The notes beneath the pieces are model-generated. The model searched no databases. It saw nothing but the letters and a program-made list of their open reading frames with translations, and was not told the DNA's origin. Position numbers and translations under genes: made by a program. Shown piece by piece: positions 6,571-13,726 of a DNA stretch of 14,727 nt (position 1 is the stretch's first letter; the number at the start of each line of letters is the position of its first letter). This DNA is from CAZJGF01 sp964545665 (GTDB lineage: Bacteria; Chloroflexota; Dehalococcoidia; GIF9; AB-539-J10): the NCBI GenBank assembly GCA_964545665.1, contig CAZJGF010000033.1, forward strand, positions 1 through 14,727, given 5' to 3'.

Positions 6571-8043
6571 CTAAATCCAGGCATGGGATCGACGGTTAAT
6601 GCTCTTGGTTGAGCCCTCAAACGGGATGCCGCCAAGCTTCTTGGCTATGTTTTTGGAGTGTTCTATATTGTGGTCACGGTAGATAGCCACCTTCTCAATT
6701 ACGGGCGAGCCTCCGCCATGCAGGTAATCAATGAGCTTGTGCCCGCCCCAGGCAGACGCCATCATATCTTGAAAGAGGCGGAAAGCACGATGCTGGTACT
6801 CTGCTGGTATGTCAGGATTGCGCATGATGTACTTTTCCAGATAAGGGCCGGTCTTCTGGTCATAAAAGTCCTCTTCCGGTGGCAGTGTGGCTACCAGTCC
6901 GCCAGCAATGGCAGCTAGAGCCTCAAATTCATCATATATCGCTTCTCCAGCCAGCATACGCCCGGCATTGCAGTAGTTTGTATCGGGTATGTAGGTGCCG
7001 GAATCAGACTTCGTAGCATCTACGGCTGCCGCAATACCGGCGGCGTAAATCAGGTCTACAATCTGAATCATATCGGCCAGCTTATGCCGCACATGCTGGG
7101 CACCTGCGATGCCATTGTATTCAGCGGCTAGCGCCGTGGCACCGGTGAATATCTCGGAGACGGCCGCTTTGCAGCCGGTGTAGCTGTGGCGATGGTACAA
7201 GGCAAACAGCAATGCCAGCTTGCCAGCAAGCTCAGCTTCCCCGCACAGGAAAACGCGCTCCCAGGGAACAAAGACATTATCAAACACAGTAATGGAGTGT
7301 GATATGCCCGTTTTGTTGAACGGGGCGTCAAGTTTTCTGCGTCGATTTGGTGAGTAAGCAGCATTGATGAGGCTTACACCTTCCCAGTCTGAAGGAAGAG
7401 CGAAGGCTACTGCCCAGTCTGTCTCTTCAGCCCGCATATTGCGAGTAGGTATGGCTAGAATTTCATCTACATATACAGAACAGGAATTGTGGGCCTTGGC
7501 TCCATTAACAATAATTCCATCGGGCCTTTTCTCTACCACGCGCAGGTAAAGGTCAGGGTCTTTCTGCTCATGTGGTCTCCAGGGACGGTTGCCCTTAGCA
7601 TCTGTTTGGGCGCAGTTTAGTGAGAGGTCTTCCTTCTGGACGCTTTTCATGAAGTTAATGAAGCGCTCATTGTATTTGGTGCCGTACTTCTGGTCGGCTT
7701 CATAGGTGACGACAGACAATGCGTTGAGGGCATCAATTCCCATACAGCGCTGTATACAGCCGCCTACTTCCTGGCAGTAAAGGCGAGTCATTTTCTGCTT
7801 GTTGAACAGGTCTTCTATACTCTGGTGAATGTGGGTAAAACGGTTAATCGTATCGCCAGTCAGATGGGAAGTAGCCACGCCAACGTGCTTGAATTCGGGG
7901 TCAAAGGCAAAATCATACGTGGCAGCCATAACGTTTATTCCACCTACAAGCTTGGGATCAAAGCGGTCTATGATTTTACCGCCCATATAAACGTTGGGCT
8001 TTAGCTTAGCAATCCTTTCCCTATATTGATCACCAGTAATCAT
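6571..8043 (-). CDS. 4-hydroxybutyryl-CoA dehydratase / 4-hydroxyphenylacetate 3-hydroxylase family flavoprotein, paralogue 1
   Basis: A 490-aa cytosolic FAD protein. Its relative AbfD of Clostridium aminobutyricum dehydrates 4-hydroxybutyryl-CoA by a ketyl-radical route using FAD and a [4Fe-4S] cluster. All four cluster ligands have counterparts: C96 and C100 in CIQRC, H284 and C291 in HRHSYTGC. The active-site Tyr (Y288) and Lys (K292) are also kept. Against AbfD as I recall it, Glu257 aligns with H249 and Glu455 with D439, so the true substrate may differ. The start at 8043 is chosen over an in-frame ATG 36 bases upstream because GGAGGTGA sits seven nucleotides before it. It follows the QueG-like gene on the same strand by 124 bp and converges on the surface-protein gene with a 26-bp gap. 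A role in CoA-ester metabolism is likely; the exact reaction is unknown. Confidence 0.8.
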   Translation of the reverse strand: MITGDQYRERIAKLKPNVYMGGKIIDRFDPKLVGGINVMAATYDFAFDPEFKHVGVATSHLTGDTINRFTHIHQSIEDLFNKQKMTRLYCQEVGGCIQRCMGIDALNALSVVTYEADQKYGTKYNERFINFMKSVQKEDLSLNCAQTDAKGNRPWRPHEQKDPDLYLRVVEKRPDGIIVNGAKAHNSCSVYVDEILAIPTRNMRAEETDWAVAFALPSDWEGVSLINAAYSPNRRRKLDAPFNKTGISHSITVFDNVFVPWERVFLCGEAELAGKLALLFALYHRHSYTGCKAAVSEIFTGATALAAEYNGIAGAQHVRHKLADMIQIVDLIYAAGIAAAVDATKSDSGTYIPDTNYCNAGRMLAGEAIYDEFEALAAIAGGLVATLPPEEDFYDQKTGPYLEKYIMRNPDIPAEYQHRAFRLFQDMMASAWGGHKLIDYLHGGGSPVIEKVAIYRDHNIEHSKNIAKKLGGIPFEGSTKSINRRSHAWI

Positions 8044-8167
8044 TTTTGTCTCACCTCCTGTGTGATTATGCACTGCCACCGACTGTGCATCGAGACATCT
8101 ATTCTATACCAAACAAGCATATCAACAGAAATTTGGACCGTTGCTGAGTCTCCAGAACACGCAGGGG

Positions 8168-8788
8168 TCAGCATTCTTTGTCTACAGGGCACAGACGGAG
8201 GCATAGATCGCAAGGTACAAGTCGGCCCTCCTGTTCAGGCATAAGGCCAATCCTGGAGAGGCAAAGTGAGGGGTCAGGCATGCGGTAGGGTTCAAGAGCT
8301 TTGACGGGACAAGCATCAATGCATATTGAGCACTCGCTGCAGACAGGGTTCTCTGCCTCAGTCATAGATGAGCGCATAGTTGGCTCCAGTGGCACGTTTG
8401 TCCTGATAGCAGCAAAGCGAAGTCGGGAACCATGCGTGGGATTGAGTACTATTGTATTCTTACCGCGTCTGCCTAATCCAATACGAATTGCCTCTTGCTT
8501 CAGGTTGCTCTCCCCTTTAAGGGGATAGCCATACTTTCCAACTGGTTCAGCAGAAAAGCCATTACTGCGAATGAAAGTGAGTAGTGATGTCAGTTTGGGC
8601 CCAATATGTTTTTCAAAACCGTAGAGGTGAAAATTGCCATCCACTGGCCCGAATTCATCAAGGTTACGTTGCGGTGTTGACTCCATCCCTAAGATCAGCA
8701 GGCTGTCACCACTGGATAGCTGGCTGAAGCCAGCGACATCAAACAATGAGCGAGCATAATCAGTTATTTCTTGCTGGGCTGCAGACAT
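8168..8788 (-). CDS. QueG/reductive-dehalogenase-like double [4Fe-4S] protein, short form
   Basis: A 206-aa protein related to the C-terminal half of epoxyqueuosine reductase (QueG) and of corrinoid reductive dehalogenases. LGRRGKNTIVLNPTHGSRLRF (about 105-125) is the region before the clusters. The first cluster motif is CSECSICIDACP (C150, C153, C156, C160). The second uses C193, C196 and C200 in CDLCLRLCP, with C176 as the likely fourth ligand. QueG proteins are usually well over 300 aa, so part of the corrinoid-binding N-terminus is missing. It is better seen as an electron-transfer or corrinoid-related relative than as QueG itself. The start at 8788 has AAAGGAGC seven nucleotides upstream; an earlier in-frame ATG lacks this. 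It is divergent from maf and may share a transcript with the downstream flavoprotein. Confidence 0.7.
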   Translation of the reverse strand: MSAAQQEITDYARSLFDVAGFSQLSSGDSLLILGMESTPQRNLDEFGPVDGNFHLYGFEKHIGPKLTSLLTFIRSNGFSAEPVGKYGYPLKGESNLKQEAIRIGLGRRGKNTIVLNPTHGSRLRFAAIRTNVPLEPTMRSSMTEAENPVCSECSICIDACPVKALEPYRMPDPSLCLSRIGLMPEQEGRLVPCDLCLRLCPVDKEC

Positions 8789-8901
8789 TAGTTTGCTCCT
8801 TTTAGCATATAGTCTGTCAGGTGGCAATACAGTGTTTGATTGTGACTCCTATGACCCGTGGCTATCATCTTAGCACATTGCCTTGGTGTAATACACTGCC
8901 T

Positions 8902-8930
8902 TTATCTTACAGATGTGAGTGTTATACAAT
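8902..8930 (+). promoter_or_regulatory. Candidate maf promoter with very short leader
   Basis: TACAAT at 8925-8930 has a weak TTATCT 17 nt upstream (8902-8907). The start would fall near 8937, about four bases from the ATG at 8941. No Shine-Dalgarno sequence precedes that ATG, so the message may be leaderless. Confidence 0.35.
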
Positions 8931-8940
8931 CAGTTTAGTT

Positions 8941-9516
8941 ATGAAAAAAATCATATTAGCGTCAGCATCTGCTAGAAGGAAAGAATTGCTGGAAAAGATT
9001 GGCCTGAGGTTTGAGGTGGAGCCGAGCGATTATGTGGAAGAGCTGCGCCAGAATCTGAACCCGCATGAGCTTGCCAAAGCGATATCGCGTGGGAAAGCTT
9101 TGGCTGTCGCCAACAAGCACCAAAATGCAATAATCATTGCTGCTGACACCTTTATAGTTTGCAGGGGCGAGATCATGGGTAAACCAAGAACGGAAGCTGA
9201 AGCAAAGGAAATGCTCCAGGCGATAAGCGGAGGGTCTCATTCAGTGATCACAGGTTTCACTATTCTAGATACGGATGAAGACAAAATAGTATCCCAAACA
9301 GTGGAAACGATAGTTCATGTCAAGCAGTTGAGCTCGGAAGAGATCAATACCTATGTCAGGTCGAAGGAGCCGATAGACAAAGCTGGAGCATACGAGATTC
9401 AAGGATTGGGGTCTGTTATTGTGGAAAAAATTGAGGGCGATTACTTCAACGTAGTGGGGCTTCCGTTAAGTTCTTTGACCGAGGGCCTGAAGGAGTTCGG
9501 CATTCATATATTATAG
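8941..9516 (+). CDS. maf: Maf-family nucleoside triphosphate pyrophosphatase
   Basis: This 191-aa protein is a complete Maf / YhdE-type house-cleaning enzyme. It hydrolyses non-canonical or excess nucleoside triphosphates (dTTP, UTP or methylated forms) to monophosphate and pyrophosphate in the cytoplasm. Signatures are LASASARRKELL (6-17; the usual SPRR is SARR here), AADT (67-70, D69), GKPRTEAEA (80-88), the substrate loop KEPIDKAGAYEIQGLG (142-157) and GDYFNVVGLPL (166-176). The ATG at 8941 matches the family N-terminus, MKKIILAS. A longer in-frame reading from 8821 has no homology and no ribosome binding site. The gene is divergent from the QueG-like gene. dTTP/UTPase specificity is inferred from the general pattern only. 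Confidence 0.92.
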   Translation: MKKIILASASARRKELLEKIGLRFEVEPSDYVEELRQNLNPHELAKAISRGKALAVANKHQNAIIIAADTFIVCRGEIMGKPRTEAEAKEMLQAISGGSHSVITGFTILDTDEDKIVSQTVETIVHVKQLSSEEINTYVRSKEPIDKAGAYEIQGLGSVIVEKIEGDYFNVVGLPLSSLTEGLKEFGIHIL

Positions 9517-9756
9517 AAATCTATTAGTATAAAAGCAGGATATTCCGCAGCGTGGGATTATCAATGCATTCCATTGAGCTTTGGGAAGAGGAATAAAGCA
9601 TGGGTTCTTGTAGCTTTGCTTGTAACAGCCTGAAGTGCTATGCTTTTCTGCTGATTATCCGTGGGCTATCTAAGTTACCTGGCTCGAAATTCTAAATCAT
9701 AGCTTCATGATATGCGTTACCGCCCGACGGTGGCCAAATGGTGAGAGATAAGCACT
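9517..9756. other. Intergenic region with a weak hairpin and a doubtful small ORF
   Basis: After maf there is an imperfect hairpin (9539-9546 with 9555-9562, one mismatch, eight-base loop) with no T-run, so it is not a convincing terminator. A 31-codon ORF at 9600-9695 is preceded by a purine-rich GGAAGAGGA, at marginal spacing. Nothing else is recognised. Confidence 0.4.
9600..9695 (+). CDS. Possible 31-aa Cys-containing microprotein
   Basis: ATG at 9600 follows GGAAGAGGA by about nine nucleotides. The frame starts MGSCSFACNSLKCYAFLLII and ends in a short basic tail at TAA 9693-9695. Three cysteines precede a short hydrophobic run. There is no family match and the ORF is too short for statistics. 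It lies between maf and the two-helix membrane protein on the same strand. Confidence 0.2.
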   Translation: MGSCSFACNSLKCYAFLLIIRGLSKLPGSKF

Positions 9757-9945
9757 ATGCCTAGTGATGGCAGAGAGCGAGAAAGGAAATTCCACCTGGC
9801 TGGGTGGATTGTTTTTCTCGTATGCGCTGGTTTCTTCATAGCTTCAAGCATTGAAGCTCGCAACACCTTGAGCTTGGTCGGCAGTATCGTCTTTCTCGTT
9901 GCCTGTGTAGTCTTCCTCATTCCCTTAGTGACAAATAGGAAGTAG
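9757..9945 (+). CDS. Small two-helix membrane protein
   Basis: The 62-aa protein has a charged N-terminus (SDGRERERK), a helix at about 14-31 (AGWIVFLVCAGFFIASS), a short loop, then a second helix at about 39-58 (LSLVGSIVFLVACVVFLIPLV) and a basic end (NRK). This hairpin resembles small YrhK-like or unnamed membrane proteins common in environmental anaerobes; I do not assign a family firmly. GGTGAGAG about nine nucleotides upstream of ATG is a fair ribosome binding site. It lies 66 bp upstream of the second dehydratase paralogue on the same strand and may share its transcript. The overlapping - strand frames have no such pattern. Function unknown. Confidence 0.6.
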   Translation: MPSDGRERERKFHLAGWIVFLVCAGFFIASSIEARNTLSLVGSIVFLVACVVFLIPLVTNRK

Positions 9946-10011
9946 AGATGGAGCCATCGGTAGTTTACTAGCTCGCTTGAAGGTGAAGACCGAAAATGAA
10001 AGGAGAGAGAC

Positions 10012-11481
10012 ATGGCTTTGATGACACCAGAACAATTTGAGGAGAGTCTGAAAAAACTCAAACCTCGCGTTTTCATGAACGGTAAGAGAATTGAAAACAT
10101 CCTTGAGAACAGGAACACCCGCACAGTTGTTGAGGCGAACAAGGCCAGCTATGCCTGGGCACTGGACCCGAGGTACAAGGACATCATGACCTGCTACTCG
10201 CCGCTCATCAATGATGTGGTAAACCGCTACACCTATGTCAGTGCCAGCAATGAGGACCTGGTAAAAAAGGCTGAGGCGGGAACCTTCACTTCTGAGATGC
10301 TGGGAACATGCATATACCGCTGTGTTGGTTATGATGCATTCCACTCTCTGGCCAGTACCACCTGGGAGATGGATAGGGATTTGAGCACAGGGTACCACTC
10401 TCGGTTTCTGGAATACCTGAAGATGGTGCAGACGAAGGACCTTTCTGTGGCCGGCGCTCTCACCGAGCCGAGAGGAAACCGGGATAAGAAGACATTGGAC
10501 TGGTCTGACCCCTGTCTCTCCTTGAAAATTGTTGATAAGACCGCAGATGGCATTGTGGTGCGAGGGGCCAAAATCAACATCAGCGGTGCTTATGCCAGCC
10601 ATGAGGTAGTTGTCTTGCCTCAGGCAGCCCATTTCAAAGGTGAAGAAGACTATGCTGTGGCGTTCGCCACGCCTGTGGATGCCAAGGGCATTACCTTCGT
10701 ATGTCAGTATTCCCCCTATTCCGCAGAAAGGGATATGGCTGACGATATTGAGGAGTTGGGCAATCCTGTCTTTGGCCAGCGCGAGACATCTATGGTTGTC
10801 TTTGATAACGTTTTTGTCCCGTGGGAACGGGTTTTTCACTGTGGTGAGTGCCCATATTCTGTTAAGCTTGTGACTCGTTTTGCCAGGACCCATCGGATGA
10901 CTTGTGGGGGGACATGTAAGGTGGGTTTTATGAACCAGATTATTGGGTCGGCTAAACTGATTCAGGAGTACAAGGGTTTGGAGAAAGCTGCCCACATCAA
11001 TGAGGAACTAGCGGAGATGGTGGTCTTAAGGGAGACATGCCGTTCTTGCGGTTTGGCTGCTGCCCACAAAGGCTCTGAAGAACCTCCTGGCTCAGGCGTG
11101 TTCTTGCCAGACGAATTGATGGGCAATGTTTCCAAGCTGAATGTCTGCAACGCCTTCTGGCGGGTGATGGCACTGGCGGGGGATATAGGCGGAGGCCTGA
11201 TCGTCACCTTGCCCTCTCTTAAGGAACTGAAGAACCCCGAGGTCAAGGACTATGTTGAGGAGTTTTACAGCTTCGGTTCTGATGAACCCACGGAAAACAT
11301 TATGAAGGTGCACAAGCACTTGCAGAATTGGACGGCTGGACTGCATGGTGTGGGCACCTGGCACGGTGCTGGACCAGTCATGGCACAGAAGATCATGCTC
11401 CAAAGGGTAATTAACTATGACCATGAGAAGGAGCTGGTCAAGCGGACGCTGAACCTTAAGGAAAAGAAAAAGGCAAAGTAG
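10012..11481 (+). CDS. 4-hydroxybutyryl-CoA dehydratase / 4-hydroxyphenylacetate 3-hydroxylase family flavoprotein, paralogue 2 (altered cluster site)
   Basis: A 489-aa FAD protein related to paralogue 1 and of the same length. It shares VFDNVFVPWERVF (263-275), the C-x3-C ligand pair C100/C104 in CIYRC, and the late IGGGLIVTLPS (392-402). The second ligand motif departs from the family: THRMTCGGTCK puts H294 and C302 eight residues apart instead of seven, and the catalytic Tyr of AbfD is replaced by C298. AbfD Glu455 aligns with G448. The cluster may be bound differently, or the protein may have changed function. The ATG has AGGAG (10000-10004) seven nucleotides upstream. The tail is very basic (NLKEKKKAK). 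It converges on the cyclophilin-like gene. A role in acyl-CoA metabolism is inferred from family only. Confidence 0.78.
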   Translation: MALMTPEQFEESLKKLKPRVFMNGKRIENILENRNTRTVVEANKASYAWALDPRYKDIMTCYSPLINDVVNRYTYVSASNEDLVKKAEAGTFTSEMLGTCIYRCVGYDAFHSLASTTWEMDRDLSTGYHSRFLEYLKMVQTKDLSVAGALTEPRGNRDKKTLDWSDPCLSLKIVDKTADGIVVRGAKINISGAYASHEVVVLPQAAHFKGEEDYAVAFATPVDAKGITFVCQYSPYSAERDMADDIEELGNPVFGQRETSMVVFDNVFVPWERVFHCGECPYSVKLVTRFARTHRMTCGGTCKVGFMNQIIGSAKLIQEYKGLEKAAHINEELAEMVVLRETCRSCGLAAAHKGSEEPPGSGVFLPDELMGNVSKLNVCNAFWRVMALAGDIGGGLIVTLPSLKELKNPEVKDYVEEFYSFGSDEPTENIMKVHKHLQNWTAGLHGVGTWHGAGPVMAQKIMLQRVINYDHEKELVKRTLNLKEKKKAK

Positions 11482-11558
11482 GAGCTGAAGCAGGCTGCAT
11501 AATTCTTCGCCATGGCTGGTCGATGGTCAGTTGTCAACATCGGCTGCGGAGATTTGCG

Positions 11559-11945
11559 CTATCGTTCGGCTTTTTCAACCCAGATTTTTGTCCCGGGTGC
11601 AACTTTTCTGAATACCGTGGCGTCTCCCAGTATTCTACCGAAGACGTTCACTGGACTGGCCGGTCTGATTTCATCACCCTGACTCACTGGAGTAGGTCCA
11701 AAGAAGATGCAGAAAGCTGTTCCAGGCGGCCAATAGGCTATCTCACCCTGGGAGACCAATTCTCTAGCATCTTCGGCTCCAAGTTTGACTGGTATAGCGA
11801 AGTATATCTCATCCCCCCAAGTATTCACCGTGCCTTCAATGGGAAGTGCCTTCCATATCTCGTGGGCAGTGTGACAGTCGCTTAGTTCAGCATTGGCCTT
11901 GATATTCCCAACCGTAATAGCGACCTTTCTGGGTGTTTCTGCCAT
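11559..11945 (-). CDS. Cyclophilin-like-fold protein (TM1367 / DUF3830-like)
   Basis: This 128-aa protein fits the small bacterial and archaeal cyclophilin-like family typified by Thermotoga TM1367. Landmarks are AELSDCHTAHEIWKALPIEG (19-38), WGDEIYFAIPV (43-53), the strongly conserved GEIAYWPPGTAFCIFFGPTP (67-86) and SPVNVFGRILGD (96-107). The fold is a closed beta barrel. Prolyl isomerase activity is not established for this group, and no peptide-binding Arg of true cyclophilins is evident. It should be cytosolic, since no signal peptide is seen. The start at 11945 has a purine-rich AGGAGAAGAGAA directly upstream. It is convergent with the second dehydratase paralogue (78-bp gap). Function unknown. 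Confidence 0.8.
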   Translation of the reverse strand: MAETPRKVAITVGNIKANAELSDCHTAHEIWKALPIEGTVNTWGDEIYFAIPVKLGAEDARELVSQGEIAYWPPGTAFCIFFGPTPVSQGDEIRPASPVNVFGRILGDATVFRKVAPGTKIWVEKAER

Positions 11946-12146
11946 TTCTCTTCTCCTCTCCTCTTTGCATCGTTAGTGTATCATAAGCCCGCCGGTTTGC
12001 GCTGTCACATAGCTAGGGCCGTGGAAGAGCTTGCGCAGGAGAGAGGAATAAGGTGAGGCTTGATTCTTGGCTTGTGTTGGCATGCTGAAGCGTGTTACAT
12101 TGGCGTCGGTTGTGGGCAGAAAGGCGGCTTTGAAATCCGCTGCGCT

Positions 12147-12976
12147 ATGAAAACCAAGGTATATGGCAGGGATAATAGTAAGGACCTCCTGTTTGTACTG
12201 GGGTGGGGTGACAAGCTGGATAGTCACAATTTGATGTGGCTGGTGAACGCAACAATCGAGGCTGGCTTCAGGACGCACGCGGTGGAATTGCCTACTGCTA
12301 TAAAGGACTTCGAAACGGAATACCTGTCTCCGGTCAGGGAGTACCAGGGAACTCTGGGTGCGCACGTCGTGTTGGCAAGCTCCATGGGTGGACTGGTTGC
12401 GGCTTACCTCAATGCTCAGCGGAAAACCGTATACCTGAGCCCATGGTGGGGTATATTTGGGGATAAACTGAGAAGGACAACCCTAAGGCTGGTTAGCAAG
12501 ATAGGGCTTGGCATACAGTTCCTTCCTATTGACTTCAGCCGAGAGGAAATCGGCGACCTGACAGTGGACTCCGACTGGGAATCAGTACCCAAGCGAGCCA
12601 CGCCAGCGTGGCTGCGCGAAATAATGAAAGCACAGCGGAATATGCCGCCGCTACAGGAGAATAGCGTGGTTTTCTGTTCTTTGAAGGACACAGTCATCAG
12701 CCTCAAGGCAATCGGGGAGAGAACCAGCCGCGTGATNNNNNNNNNNNNNNNNNNNNNNNNNNNNNNNNNNNNNNNNNNNNNNNNNNNNNNNNNNNNNNNN
12801 NNNNNNNNNNNNNNNNNNNNNNNNNNNNNNNNNNNNTGAAGGACACAGTCATCAGCCTCAAGGCAATCGGGGAGAGAACCAGCCGCGTGATCCTTTATGA
12901 CGGCTACCATGGGCTATTTTCATCATCCAACAGAGAGGTCTACCGGGAAGAGCTTGTAGATGCGTTGCTGCGCTAA
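12147..12976 (+). CDS. Alpha/beta hydrolase (interrupted only by an assembly gap)
   Basis: As printed, 100 N at 12737-12836 interrupt the gene. Removing the N and one of the two identical 55-bp flanks gives a continuous 224-aa frame ending at TAA 12974-12976. It is a small alpha/beta hydrolase: first strand LLFVLGWGD (14-22) with the oxyanion region, nucleophile elbow ASSMGG (S79), acid D181 in FCSLKD, and H203 in GYHGLF. The histidine lies after the gap, so the triad is complete only in the joined protein. The substrate is unknown; an esterase- or thioesterase-like role is plausible. The ATG at 12147 matches the fold's first strand but has no Shine-Dalgarno sequence. An upstream TTG at 12060 (GGTGAGG before it) would add 29 Cys-rich residues that do not look like the family. 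The gene lies 95 bp before the phosphatase. Confidence 0.75.
12737..12836. other. Assembly gap (100 N) with a duplicated 55-bp flank
   Basis: Exactly 100 N. Bases 12682-12736 are identical to 12837-12891. Collapsing 155 bases rejoins the hydrolase reading frame. Unlike the first gap, there is no tandem repeat here, so the two contigs probably simply overlap. Confidence 0.95.
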
Positions 12977-13071
12977 TTGTCTGCCTGTCCCACAGCTTCC
13001 CACCATAGTTTTGCAGATTCAGGTCGGTTGGCACGGAAGACTTCTGCTTTGAATAAGGACTTGTAACAGCG

Positions 13072-13701
13072 ATGACGGAAGTTATCTTGGTGAGGCATGG
13101 AGAGACTGAGTGGAACGTGGAGGAAATATATAGAGGCAGGATTGACGTCGAACTAAGCGAGGTCGGCATCAAGCAGGCGCAGTTGTTGGGCAGCTATCTT
13201 GGCAATTTGAAATTAGACGCTATTTACTCCAGCCCACTAAAGCGGGCTGTGGATACAGCAAATATCTTGGCTCAATACCAGAATGTTGCTGTACGGGTTA
13301 GCGACGGTCTTATGGATCTTAACTGTGGTGAGTGGCAAGGTTTGTCTGATAAGCAAGTGAAGAAGTTATATCCAGTTCTCCATGAGCAGTGGCGGGTCAA
13401 TCCTCACCTAGTGGAAATGCCTGGAGGGGAGAGACTGGAGGACGTCAGGGAAAGAGCCCTGGGTCTTGTTGATGAGGTAGTTTCTAAACACAGCGGCAGC
13501 ATAGCATTAGTGTCCCATCGGGTGGTGAACAAAGTTCTAATATGCGCTTTACTGGGACTGGATAACTCACATTTCTGGAATGTTAAGCAGGATGTATGTG
13601 GGATTACGACTTTCGACTATGTAAGAGGTGGTTTTATCCTGACTAAACATAATGACACTTCATATTTGGAAGGGATGAGAAAGTCGCTTGGCGACTTTTA
13701 G
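13072..13701 (+). CDS. Histidine phosphatase family protein (GpmB / CobC-like)
   Basis: A 209-aa cytosolic phosphatase of the phosphoglycerate-mutase superfamily, which works through a phospho-histidine. VRHGETEWN (7-15) holds R8 and the phosphorylated H9. YSSPLKRAVDTA (52-63) gives R58. LNCGEWQG (83-90) gives the acid-base E87. VSHRVVNK (147-154) gives H149. The pattern suits GpmB-like phosphatases and alpha-ribazole-5'-phosphate phosphatase (CobC); nothing nearby is a cobalamin gene, so no substrate is assigned. The start matches the family N-terminus but the ribosome binding site is weak (AAGGA about 12 nt upstream). The last codons form a stem-loop (13680-13698) that may end the transcript. 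It converges on the transglutaminase-like gene with a 25-bp gap. Confidence 0.88.
   Translation: MTEVILVRHGETEWNVEEIYRGRIDVELSEVGIKQAQLLGSYLGNLKLDAIYSSPLKRAVDTANILAQYQNVAVRVSDGLMDLNCGEWQGLSDKQVKKLYPVLHEQWRVNPHLVEMPGGERLEDVRERALGLVDEVVSKHSGSIALVSHRVVNKVLICALLGLDNSHFWNVKQDVCGITTFDYVRGGFILTKHNDTSYLEGMRKSLGDF
13680..13699 (+). terminator. Stem-loop over the stop of the phosphatase, possible terminator
   Basis: AAAGTCGC (13680-13687) pairs perfectly with GCGACTTT (13691-13698) around a three-base loop, followed by one more T and then TAG. The hairpin lies in the last coding codons and includes the T-run in its arm. Near-symmetry (A-run on one side, T-run on the other) would allow action on both convergent genes. 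The U-tract is short. Confidence 0.4.
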
Positions 13702-13726
13702 GGGGAGAGCGCTGGGAGTCCTTTTC

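Noticed and set aside
8821..8940. N-terminal extension of maf from 8821
   Set aside because: The added residues have no homology to Maf, no ribosome binding site precedes them, and MKKIILAS at 8941 is the standard Maf N-terminus.
9925..10995. 356-aa ORF on the - strand over the second dehydratase paralogue
   Set aside because: It is a shadow of a gene with clear family motifs on the + strand, with no domain of its own and no ribosome binding site.
12060..12146. TTG start for the alpha/beta hydrolase
   Set aside because: It would add 29 Cys-rich residues ahead of the first beta strand. A GGTGAGG lies too close to the TTG. Kept only as an alternative.
12682..12891. 55-bp direct repeat as an attachment site or mobile-element target duplication
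   Set aside because: It flanks only Ns, has the same length as the repeat at the other gap, and its collapse restores a coding frame. An assembly overlap explains it.
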